Source: DATCJY01 sp036562565 (GTDB lineage Bacteria > Bacteroidota > Bacteroidia > Flavobacteriales_D > Sanyastnellaceae). Taken from it: 38,753 nt of DNA. Below are positions 1-7,558 of the stretch, piece after piece. The translations under genes and the position numbers were made by a program. The stretch spans positions 1 to 38,753 of the forward strand of contig DATCJY010000030.1 in the NCBI GenBank assembly GCA_036562565.1. The letters run 5' to 3'. How positions within the stretch are numbered: position 1 is the first letter of the stretch; each line of letters begins with the position of its first letter. A model generated the notes under the pieces. It had not been told where the DNA came from and ran no database searches. It saw nothing but the letters and a program-made list of their open reading frames with translations.

Positions 1-49
1 AGGATGTCAGAGTGTCAGCATTTTTGTGCGTGGCATCATTTTTACCTTC

Positions 50-77
50 TTGCGCCAAGCTGCCGGAGTTAAATTTG
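50..77 (+). promoter_or_regulatory. Bacteroidota-type promoter of secA
   Basis: TTG at 50-52, 17 bases, then TAAATTTG at 70-77, followed by C. This is a full match to the -7 consensus TAnnTTTG of the Bacteroidota primary sigma factor with an acceptable -33 element. Transcription would start near 83-85, giving a leader of about 50 bases before the ATG at 133. A perfect inverted repeat (TTTGCG/CGCAAA, 74-87) overlaps the -7 box and could be an operator, but it may be chance. Confidence 0.6.
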
Positions 78-90
78 CGGTCGCAAAATT

Positions 91-108
91 CGGTTTTATC
101 CAAAACCG
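91..108 (+). other. Hairpin in the secA 5' leader
   Basis: A 7-bp perfect stem CGGTTTT (91-97) / AAAACCG (102-108) with loop ATCC lies wholly within the predicted secA leader, 24 bases before the start codon. No T-run follows, so it is not a typical terminator. Its position would allow an effect on translation or mRNA stability; that is inference. Confidence 0.35.
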
Positions 109-132
109 CTGATTTTCAATACAGAGAATAAT

Positions 133-3100
133 ATGATCAAAACGATAAACAGTATCCTCAAGCGTTTTATAGGGGATAAAGCCAAGAAAGACCTGCAGGA
201 AATCAATCCGATTGTCACAAAAATCAATGAGATTGGTACCACCCTCCAGCACATCAGTCATGACGAATTACGTCAGCGTTCTGCTGAGCTGAAAGCAAAA
301 ATCCGCGAACGCATCCAAGCCAAGGAAGACGAGGTAGAAGCGTTGAAGAAGAAAGCGGAAGAATTACCGGGTACTGAACTGGAGCAAAAAGAAGAGCTCT
401 ATAACCGCGTAGACAAACTCACCAAAGAAATAGATGCGGACATTGAAAAGGTACTTGATGAAATCTTGCCGGAGGCATTTGCCATCATCAAGGAAACTGC
501 CCGCAGGCTGAAGGAGAATCCTGAATTGCGCATGCGTGCTACGGATTTCGACCGTCAGCTCGCCACCGTGGGTTCCAAAGATTATGTAACTATAGAAGGT
601 GATACGGTTGTCTGGAAGAACAGCTGGACAGCTGCCGGCAACCGCGTGACCTGGGATATGGTGCACTATGATGTACAGCTCATCGGTGGTATTGCCCTGC
701 ACAGAGGCAAAGTAGCAGAGATGGCAACGGGTGAGGGTAAAACACTCGTGGCCACTCTACCAGTATTTCTCAATGCCTTGGCCGGTAAAGGTGTACACGT
801 TGTAACGGTGAATGATTACCTGGCCCGCAGGGACTCCGAGTGGATGGGACCTTTGTATGAATTCCATGGCTTGAGCGTAGATTGTATTGATCGCCACCAG
901 CCCAACAGCGAGGCCCGCAGAAATGCCTATCGCGCAGATATCACCTTTGGTACAAACAACGAATTCGGTTTCGACTACTTGCGTGACAACATGGCGGTAG
1001 ATGCGTCACATCTTGTTCAGCGCAAACACCATTTTGCTATCGTGGACGAGGTGGATAGCGTATTGATTGACGAAGCGCGTACACCGTTGATTATCTCCGG
1101 CCCGACACCAAAGGGTGACGAGCAGGAATATGACAACCTGAAACCAAAAGTGCAGCTCTTGATGCAGGCACAGAAAGCCGTTGCACAAGAATGCCTCACC
1201 ATTGCCAAGAAAAAATTGATGCCGGCCGATGGCAGCAAACCTTCCAAAGAAGACCTCGAAGAAGGTGGTCTGGCTCTTTATCGTGCACACCGCGCATTGC
1301 CTAAGAACAAGGCCTTGATCAAATTCTTGAGCGAAGAAGGTATGAAAGCCATCTTGCTCAAAACCGAAGGACAGTACCTCCAAGACAACCAGCGCAATAT
1401 GCACAAGGTGGATGAGGCATTGTATTTCGTGATTGATGAGAAACACAATCAGGTAGAACTCGCTGAGAAAGGAATCCAACTCATCTCCAAAAACATGGAG
1501 GATGAGAAATTCTTCGTAATGCCTGACTTGGGCACCGAGTTGGCTGAAATTGAGAACAGCGGCAAATCAGCCGAAGAGAAGCTGAAGATGAAAGAAGAAT
1601 TGATGCGCGATTATGCCGTGAAGAGCGAGCGCATACACACCATCCATCAGTTGCTCAAGGCATATGCATTGTTTGAGAAAGAAGTGGACTATGTTGTCAT
1701 CGACAACAAAGTGAAAATTGTAGATGAGCAAACCGGTCGTATCATGGAAGGCCGCAGGTATTCCGATGGTTTGCACCAAGCGATAGAAGCCAAAGAAAAC
1801 GTAAGAGTAGAAGCAGCAACGCAAACCTATGCGACCATCACGCTGCAGAACTACTTCCGTATGTACCACAAGTTGGCCGGTATGACCGGTACAGCGGAAA
1901 CCGAAGCAGGCGAATTGTGGGATATCTATAAATTGGATGTGATGGTGATACCTACCAACCGTCCGATTGCGCGCAAGGACATGGAAGACAAAGTCTATAA
2001 GACCAAGCGCGAGAAATACAATGCCGTAATTGAAGAGATTGTTGAATTGCGCAATGCAGGCCGTCCGGTATTGGTGGGTACTACCACCGTGGAAGTATCC
2101 GAGTTGCTCTCAAAGATGTTGCGCTTGCGCGGCATTGATCACCAAGTGTTGAACGCGAAACTTCACCAAAAGGAAGCAGAGATTGTAGCCCTTGCCGGCC
2201 GTGCAGGAACAGTAACTATCGCCACTAACATGGCGGGTCGTGGTACCGACATCAAGCTTGGCCCGGGAGTGAAAGAAGCCGGTGGTCTTGCCATCATCGG
2301 TACGGAGCGTCACGACTCCAGACGCGTAGACCGCCAGCTGCGCGGTCGTGCCGGTCGTCAGGGTGACCCGGGTTCATCTCAGTTTTATGTATCGCTTGAA
2401 GACGATTTGATGCGCCTCTTCGGTAGCGACCGAATCGCGAAGATGATGGACCGCCTCGGCCTCAAAGAAGGCGAGGTGATTCAACACAGCATGATTACTT
2501 CCAGCATCGAACGTGCTCAAAAGAAAGTAGAAGAAAACAACTTCGGTATTCGCAAGCGTTTGCTTGAGTACGATGACGTGATGAATTCACAGCGTACCGT
2601 TATCTACAAACGCAGAAGACACGCATTGTTTGGTGAGCGCCTCAAACTCGACATCGACAACATGTTGTTTGATACCGCAGCAACCATTGTAGATACACAT
2701 CATCCCAACAAGGATTATGAATCATACAAAATGGAATTGCTCATGAATTTCGGTATTGAACCACCGGTATCGGAAGAGCGTTTCAACTCAGCTAAAGCGG
2801 ATGATATTGTCAATGAGACATACAGTGCTGTGGAACGCAAATACCACCAGCGCAAGGAGAGCATCAAAGAAGAAGCTTATCCTGTAATCAAGAATGTATA
2901 TGAAAACAATACGCAAGGTTTTACCAACATTGCTATTCCATTTAGCGATGGACGCAAGACCATTCAGATTGCAGTGAGCTTGGAACGCGCTTATCAGACA
3001 CAAGGTCAGGAAATCGTAGATGCTTTGGAAAAAGGTATCACCCTTGCGATGATTGACCAACACTGGAAAGAGCACTTGCGTGCGATGGATGATTTGCGCA

Positions 3101-3516
3101 GCAACGTACAGTTTGCATCACATGAGCAGAAAGACCCATTGTTGATTTATAAGTTTGAGAGTTATAACCTGTTCAAAGCATTGATTGCAAAAATCAACGG
3201 TGAGCTCACATCGTTCTTGATGCATGCGCAATTGCCACAAGGTCAACAGCCACCCGTGCGCCAAGCGCAAGCACCGAAGCCTGTGGATACATCCCGAGTG
3301 AACACCACCAAGGCCGAAAGCATGAACCTCAACCAGCGTGTGAATGCCGTGAGCTCAGGCGCACCGGCAGCAGCACCGGGTGCAACGGGAATGCCACCAC
3401 AAAGTCCTCCATCAAAACAAGAACCTGTGAGAGTGGAAAACAAAATCGGTCGCAACGACCCTTGTCCTTGCGGCAGCGGTAAGAAATACAAAGCCTGCCA
3501 CGGAGCAGGATTGTGA
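133..3516 (+). CDS. secA: Preprotein translocase ATPase SecA
   Basis: SecA is the motor ATPase that drives unfolded preproteins through SecYEG at the inner membrane. The 1127-residue length fits the long SecA of Bacteroidota. Walker A (GEGKT, residues 200-204) lies in the typical MATGEGKTLVA context and Walker B is DEVD at 305-308. The second helicase lobe carries the TNMAGRGTDI and QLRGRAGRQGDPG motifs. A proline/alanine-rich linker (about 1035-1100) precedes a C-terminal zinc-binding SEC-C motif with C1111, C1113, C1122 and H1123, the usual SecB/ribosome contact. The ATG at 133 gives the expected N-terminus. The gene is monocistronic: own promoter at 50-77 and a strong terminator right after the stop. 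Many opposite-strand frames inside it are shadows. Assignment is certain. Confidence 0.99.
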   Translation: MIKTINSILKRFIGDKAKKDLQEINPIVTKINEIGTTLQHISHDELRQRSAELKAKIRERIQAKEDEVEALKKKAEELPGTELEQKEELYNRVDKLTKEIDADIEKVLDEILPEAFAIIKETARRLKENPELRMRATDFDRQLATVGSKDYVTIEGDTVVWKNSWTAAGNRVTWDMVHYDVQLIGGIALHRGKVAEMATGEGKTLVATLPVFLNALAGKGVHVVTVNDYLARRDSEWMGPLYEFHGLSVDCIDRHQPNSEARRNAYRADITFGTNNEFGFDYLRDNMAVDASHLVQRKHHFAIVDEVDSVLIDEARTPLIISGPTPKGDEQEYDNLKPKVQLLMQAQKAVAQECLTIAKKKLMPADGSKPSKEDLEEGGLALYRAHRALPKNKALIKFLSEEGMKAILLKTEGQYLQDNQRNMHKVDEALYFVIDEKHNQVELAEKGIQLISKNMEDEKFFVMPDLGTELAEIENSGKSAEEKLKMKEELMRDYAVKSERIHTIHQLLKAYALFEKEVDYVVIDNKVKIVDEQTGRIMEGRRYSDGLHQAIEAKENVRVEAATQTYATITLQNYFRMYHKLAGMTGTAETEAGELWDIYKLDVMVIPTNRPIARKDMEDKVYKTKREKYNAVIEEIVELRNAGRPVLVGTTTVEVSELLSKMLRLRGIDHQVLNAKLHQKEAEIVALAGRAGTVTIATNMAGRGTDIKLGPGVKEAGGLAIIGTERHDSRRVDRQLRGRAGRQGDPGSSQFYVSLEDDLMRLFGSDRIAKMMDRLGLKEGEVIQHSMITSSIERAQKKVEENNFGIRKRLLEYDDVMNSQRTVIYKRRRHALFGERLKLDIDNMLFDTAATIVDTHHPNKDYESYKMELLMNFGIEPPVSEERFNSAKADDIVNETYSAVERKYHQRKESIKEEAYPVIKNVYENNTQGFTNIAIPFSDGRKTIQIAVSLERAYQTQGQEIVDALEKGITLAMIDQHWKEHLRAMDDLRSNVQFASHEQKDPLLIYKFESYNLFKALIAKINGELTSFLMHAQLPQGQQPPVRQAQAPKPVDTSRVNTTKAESMNLNQRVNAVSSGAPAAAPGATGMPPQSPPSKQEPVRVENKIGRNDPCPCGSGKKYKACHGAGL

Positions 3517-3523
3517 TAAAGAG

Positions 3524-3550
3524 AAAAGGCCACCGAAAGGTGGCTTTTTT
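3524..3550 (+). terminator. secA terminator
   Basis: Stem GCCACC (3529-3534) / GGTGGC (3539-3544) with GAAA tetraloop, followed by six T (3545-3550) and preceded by AAAA. It begins 8 bases after the secA stop codon: a textbook intrinsic terminator. Confidence 0.9.
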
Positions 3551-3585
3551 GTTTGGACCATTAACGTAAAAAAAAATACGCTGTT

Positions 3586-4605
3586 ATGATTAGTGATAAA
3601 ATAATCCTAGAAAGGCTTCCATCGAAAGATGAAATTGAGAAGGTGTTGACCGAACTCAAGACCGTTAATCTTTCAAAGGTTTCTTATGAAAGAATTTATA
3701 AGGTTCTTGACACTCTTTTAGCGAACATACCAATCTGCACCGCTGAGTTCCCGATAGGGACGGAAATATGCAGAGGTCGAGTTCATCAAAGTAAGGGATT
3801 GTTCTTTTCCGAAAGTGAGATCAGTTATAGAACGGACTATGAGAATATCAGAATGCAACGGGCAAACGATATTAAGCAATCCATGTTTTACGGCTCTTTA
3901 GCTCGTCAAATGAAAGATTGCAATGAACAATGGATTAATGATGGAATTGTGACGTTATTACATGAATGCAGTCCTGATTTAAGGAATAAAAAAAACTTGG
4001 ATCAAATAAATCGAATCACTTGGATGACTGTAGGAAGTTGGATTAGTGTTAAACCAGTTAGATTTGTAAATATCTGTTTCAATCAAAAGGCCAAAGACGC
4101 CAACCCTATTATCAGTGAATCTCACAATGAATATGAAAGAGCCATTCGTCAAGATGCTAAAGAAAGAACAGAGTGCATTTTAAAAATCCTTGAGTGCATT
4201 TCTGACGAGTTTGCAAAAGAAAATTGTCCCTCTGATGATGCCTACAAAGTTTCTTCAGCCTACACCAATTTTTCAATAACGGAATTATTTAAAAAGAAAA
4301 TTCCAGTTGCGGGAATTGTTTATCCTAGTGTTAGGGCAGAGTTCAAAGGAATAAATGTAGCTCTTAATCCAATTGATGTTGAAGAATGCCTAGAGCTAAA
4401 AAAAGTGGAGCTTTTTAAAATGTATAGAGATGATAGTGAAATAGGGATAGCTCTTACGTCTGAACTAGTAGCAACCGATCTGGGACCTTTGAATTCTAAT
4501 TTCAAGTGGCTACGAGGGATTGATCCAATTCAACAACCTGATGGAAGCCTAAGAAAGACAATGGTTCCGTATGTGCATGATTCATATGGCCCTTTATGTG
4601 AATGA
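3586..4605 (+). CDS. Orphan RES-domain protein (putative NAD-degrading toxin fold)
   Basis: A 339-residue protein. By eye it matches the RES family, whose ADP-ribosyltransferase-like fold depletes NAD+ in toxin-antitoxin systems. RES-like hallmarks occur in order: ICRGR (61-65); R92 and Y102 ten residues apart in a gRaN..(S)MFYGS stretch; E127 in LLHE (the 'TAL.E' position); and S248 in GIVYPSVR followed by KGINVALNP, resembling the family's 'YPSar..G.NlvL' ending. About 55 helical N-terminal residues and about 80 C-terminal residues flank this core, as in RES proteins with accessory N-terminal domains. No Xre/COG5654-type antitoxin gene lies beside it: its neighbours are secA and an aldehyde dehydrogenase. 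Base composition is much more AT-rich than the flanks (sampled lines 30-37% GC against about 47% in secA), suggesting horizontal acquisition. The Y-to-E distance is longer than I recall for the family, so the family call is probable, not certain. Confidence 0.6.
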   Translation: MISDKIILERLPSKDEIEKVLTELKTVNLSKVSYERIYKVLDTLLANIPICTAEFPIGTEICRGRVHQSKGLFFSESEISYRTDYENIRMQRANDIKQSMFYGSLARQMKDCNEQWINDGIVTLLHECSPDLRNKKNLDQINRITWMTVGSWISVKPVRFVNICFNQKAKDANPIISESHNEYERAIRQDAKERTECILKILECISDEFAKENCPSDDAYKVSSAYTNFSITELFKKKIPVAGIVYPSVRAEFKGINVALNPIDVEECLELKKVELFKMYRDDSEIGIALTSELVATDLGPLNSNFKWLRGIDPIQQPDGSLRKTMVPYVHDSYGPLCE

Positions 4606-4703
4606 ATATAGTTCTTCATCAATTCAATTTTTATGTCTAAAACAGGAGCATAGCCGCAGTGATTTTCTACTGAGATATTCTCTACATATCATATATTAAG
4701 TTC

Positions 4704-4724
4704 GCCCCGCAAGGGCTTTTGTTT
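4704..4724 (+). terminator. Probable terminator of the RES-like gene
   Basis: Short GC stem GCCC (4704-4707) / GGGC (4713-4716), loop CGCAA, then TTTTGTTT. It lies about 100 bases after the stop of the + strand gene. The rest of the 249-base gap (4606-4854) is AT-rich, with no convincing gene. Confidence 0.5.
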
Positions 4725-4785
4725 ATTACGAAATGATACCAGAATTTTTCTTATCCAATACCCAACACCCATTATCTCTCATAAA

Positions 4786-4812
4786 GTAAAAGAGCACCCC
4801 GAAGGATGCTCT
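4786..4812 (-). terminator. Terminator of the aldehyde dehydrogenase gene
   Basis: Read on the minus strand: stem AGAGCA..CC/GG..TGCTCT (one mismatch, TTCG-type loop) followed by TTTTA, about 43 bases beyond the dehydrogenase stop. The + strand T-run is poor, so it probably acts on the minus strand. Confidence 0.65.
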
Positions 4813-4854
4813 CTTAACACTATCACACTACACTTAACCACTAATCATCGTCTA

Positions 4855-6381
4855 TCAGAAAAAACCAAGCTTATTCTTGTTGTAAGAAATAAGCATGTTC
4901 TTCGTTTGACGATAATGTTCTAACATCATTTTATGATTCTCTCTACCAAAACCTGATTTCTTATAACCACCGAATGGTGCGTGTGCCGGATAAGCGTGGT
5001 AGTTGTTTACCCACACACGTCCAGCTTTGATGGCACGTGGCACTTGATACAACTCGTGTGCGTCTCTTGTCCACACACCTGCACCAAGACCATAGAGCGT
5101 ATCGTTAGCGATTTCAATCGCTTCTTCGGTTGTTTTGAAAGTTGTCACGCATACGACAGGTCCAAAGATTTCTTCCTGGAAGATGCGCATCTTGTTATGT
5201 CCTTTGAAGATGGTGGGTTGGATGTAATAACCGTTTGCGAGATCGCCCTCAAGTTTGTTTACGTCTCCACCGGTGAGTACTTCAGCGCCTTCTTCTTTAC
5301 CGATTTTCAAATACGATTGAATCTTTTCATATTGGTCATTGGAAGCTTGGGCACCCATCATTACCGAACCATCCAATGGGTTACCTGTGCGTATCGCTTT
5401 TGTTCGGGCCACTACACGCTCCATGAATTTGTCATAGATGCTTTCATGCACGAGCATCCGTGATGGACAGGTACAAATCTCCCCTTGGTTCAATGCAAAC
5501 ATCACGGCACCTTCTACTGCTTTGTCGAAGAAAGCATCATCAGCATCGGCTACAGAAGGGAAGAAAATGTTGGGTGATTTACCTCCGAGTTCCATTGTTG
5601 CAGGAATGATGTTCTCTGATGCGTATTGCAAAATCAAACGACCTGTTGTGGTTTCACCGGTGAAGGAAACTTTCGCAATGCGTGGTGATTGCGCCAGTGG
5701 CTTACCTGTTTCAAGTCCGAATCCGGTTACTACGTTAATCACACCAGCAGGCACTACATCTTTGATAAGATCCATCAACACCATAATAGATGTTGGAGTT
5801 TGTTCTGCGGGTTTTACTACGGTACAACAGCCTGCTGCAATGGCCGGAGCAATCTTCCATGTTGCCATGAGCAATGGAAAGTTCCAAGGGATGATTTGTC
5901 CCACAACCCCAATGGGTTCGTGCACAATCAAGCTCACGGTATGCTCATCGTGCTCAGCCAAGGCGCCTTCTTCACCGCGTATCACACCAGCGAAATAGCG
6001 GAAGTGATCAATACAAAGCGGAAGGTCGGCAGCACGTGTTTCACGAATTGCTTTCCCGTTATCGATGGTTTCAATTGTTGCGAGATAATCGAGGTTGTCC
6101 TCCATGATCTGTGCAATCTTGAGCAATACATTGCTGCGTTCTGCAGGAGAGGTTTTGCTCCAAGTTGCAAATGCTTTGTGAGCAGCATCGAGGGCCAGCT
6201 CTACGTCATCTTTGGTAGAGCGTGCAGCTTGAGTAAATACCTGACCGTTGATGGGAGATATATTATCAAAGTATTCTCCGTTGATCGGAGCCACCCATTT
6301 ACCTCCAATAAAATTTTCATAACGCTCCTTGAACGTTATCGTGGTACCGGGGAAGGGTGCCGTTTTAGTTGCTGTAGTCAT
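4855..6381 (-). CDS. NAD-dependent aldehyde dehydrogenase, AldB/ExaC type
   Basis: A cytoplasmic aldehyde dehydrogenase (508 residues) that oxidises aldehydes such as acetaldehyde to acids with NAD(P)+. The catalytic nucleophile is C303 in NQGEICTCPSR, and the general base is E264 in MELGGKSPN. The CTCPSR context and the C-terminal GYKKSGFGRENHK..L.HY segment are typical of the AldB/ExaC (alcohol/acetaldehyde oxidation) branch. Cofactor-binding elements (IIPWNFPLLMATWK, FTGETTTGR) are intact. The ATG at 6381 gives a full-length N-terminus. It is divergently arranged with an AraC-family gene across about 180 bases, so that regulator probably controls it. Physiological substrate is not shown by sequence alone. 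Confidence 0.93.
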   Translation of the reverse strand: MTTATKTAPFPGTTITFKERYENFIGGKWVAPINGEYFDNISPINGQVFTQAARSTKDDVELALDAAHKAFATWSKTSPAERSNVLLKIAQIMEDNLDYLATIETIDNGKAIRETRAADLPLCIDHFRYFAGVIRGEEGALAEHDEHTVSLIVHEPIGVVGQIIPWNFPLLMATWKIAPAIAAGCCTVVKPAEQTPTSIMVLMDLIKDVVPAGVINVVTGFGLETGKPLAQSPRIAKVSFTGETTTGRLILQYASENIIPATMELGGKSPNIFFPSVADADDAFFDKAVEGAVMFALNQGEICTCPSRMLVHESIYDKFMERVVARTKAIRTGNPLDGSVMMGAQASNDQYEKIQSYLKIGKEEGAEVLTGGDVNKLEGDLANGYYIQPTIFKGHNKMRIFQEEIFGPVVCVTTFKTTEEAIEIANDTLYGLGAGVWTRDAHELYQVPRAIKAGRVWVNNYHAYPAHAPFGGYKKSGFGRENHKMMLEHYRQTKNMLISYNKNKLGFF

Positions 6382-6492
6382 GACTTTACGTTTTTTTAAT
6401 ATTTAGTAAATTCAGATAGCTAAGGTCCATGAACACTGATGCAACGGATAGCACCACACTATTTTTGAGTAGCACATTTTTCCCATGTAGGG

Positions 6493-6521
6493 TTTGTTAA
6501 CAGAGTTGTCTTCTACTTTAG
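6493..6521 (+). promoter_or_regulatory. Promoter of the AraC-family gene
   Basis: TTTG (6493-6496), 17 bases, then TACTTTAG (6514-6521), one mismatch to the Bacteroidota -7 consensus TAnnTTTG. Transcription would begin near 6527. This leaves about 36 bases before the ATG at 6564 but only about 6 before an upstream GTG at 6534, and so supports the ATG as the start. Confidence 0.5.
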
Positions 6522-6563
6522 TGCTCGCCCCCAGTGAAATACGCACTACACACGCAAACTATT

Positions 6564-7481
6564 ATGTCTGATATCCAACCGCAACCTTTCCGTCTGACGG
6601 ATATTGATAAGATGCGCACCTTGGTGGAGCACAAGACTTCTTATAGTCTCAATAATTGTCAGCTCAACGTATATGAAACCCATCAAAAGGCCAGCGATTT
6701 TAGGTTGGCATTTGAGGGAATCACAATTACCTCCATGCTCAGGGGCAAAAAGGTGATGCGCATTCCCCATCACGAGGAGTTCGATTATTTACCCGGGGAA
6801 ACGGTAATCGTTCCATCGGGCACTGAACTGAACATTGACTTTCCTGAAGCTGCACGCATGTCACCTACGCAATGCACGGCACTTGTATTGGAAAATGAAT
6901 ATTTTCAAAAGCAAATCGATTATATCAATGAGCAATCGGCTGCTGCGACCAATGGTACGGTTTTGAAAGTGGATTTGAAACACCTCCTGATTCGCAATGC
7001 CGAGGAGCTCACAACTATCATCCATCGCGTTTATCGCACCTTGAGTTCCGATGATGTATTGAAAGATGCACAGGCCGATGTATTGATGAAGGAATTGATT
7101 CTTTCTCTCATACGCAGTCAGAATTTAAGCGCATTGCAACACAATGGTCACTATGAAGGTTCGCCTTTCAAAGCCATACTCAATTATATCCGTAGCAATA
7201 TCACATCTACTCTTGAGATAGCGGAACTGTGTAAGGTTGCGTACATGAGCAAGTCGAGCTTTTACCGTGCATTTACCAATGAGTTCGGTATTTCGCCCAA
7301 CCAGCTCATCATTCGCGAACGCTTGCGCATGAGCAAGGCAATGATGTTGTTGGAGGGTACGAATGTGAAGGATGTGTGTTATGCGGTAGGATTTGCTGAT
7401 CCGAATTATTTCATTCGTTTATTCAAAAAGCATGAGGGAATTACTCCGGGGCAGTTTATCAAGCAACATGAATTACAGTAA
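6564..7481 (+). CDS. AraC-family transcriptional regulator
   Basis: A 305-residue regulator with an N-terminal cupin-like sensor of the AraC_N type (the stretch around MLRGKKVMRIPHHEEFDYLPGE) and a C-terminal double helix-turn-helix. The second HTH ends in the usual DVCYAVGFADPNYFIRLFKKHEGITPGQF signature, split here as VGFADPNYFIRLFKK and GITPGQF. An in-frame GTG ten codons upstream is possible, but the ATG at 6564 fits the promoter position better. Divergence from the aldehyde dehydrogenase gene suggests that it responds to an aldehyde or alcohol and controls that gene. This is inferred from context, not demonstrated. Confidence 0.9.
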   Translation: MSDIQPQPFRLTDIDKMRTLVEHKTSYSLNNCQLNVYETHQKASDFRLAFEGITITSMLRGKKVMRIPHHEEFDYLPGETVIVPSGTELNIDFPEAARMSPTQCTALVLENEYFQKQIDYINEQSAAATNGTVLKVDLKHLLIRNAEELTTIIHRVYRTLSSDDVLKDAQADVLMKELILSLIRSQNLSALQHNGHYEGSPFKAILNYIRSNITSTLEIAELCKVAYMSKSSFYRAFTNEFGISPNQLIIRERLRMSKAMMLLEGTNVKDVCYAVGFADPNYFIRLFKKHEGITPGQFIKQHELQ

Positions 7482-7504
7482 GGCAGGATGATATGAGCAA
7501 TAAA

Positions 7505-7538
7505 CAAAAAACGCAAGCCCCAAGAGCTTGCGTTTTTT
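7505..7538. terminator. Bidirectional terminator between the AraC-family gene and leuS
   Basis: Perfect stem AAAAAACGCAAGC (7506-7518) / GCTTGCGTTTTTT (7526-7538) with a 7-base loop. It has A-runs and T-runs on both sides, so it can end both convergent genes. Confidence 0.92.
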
Positions 7539-7558
7539 GTTTACAATGTTTTGTCATC

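Noticed and set aside
31..45. Sigma-54-like element TGGCA...TTTAC upstream of secA
   Set aside because: The -12 GC dinucleotide is missing, while an excellent Bacteroidota primary promoter lies just downstream at 50-77.
5689..6399. A 236-codon frame on the + strand opposite the aldehyde dehydrogenase
   Set aside because: It is fully antisense to a certain gene and has Cys-rich, non-family composition; the same applies to the other long antisense frames over secA, leuS and sprA.
6534..6563. GTG start at 6534 for the AraC-family gene
   Set aside because: It leaves almost no leader after the predicted promoter; the ATG at 6564 fits better.
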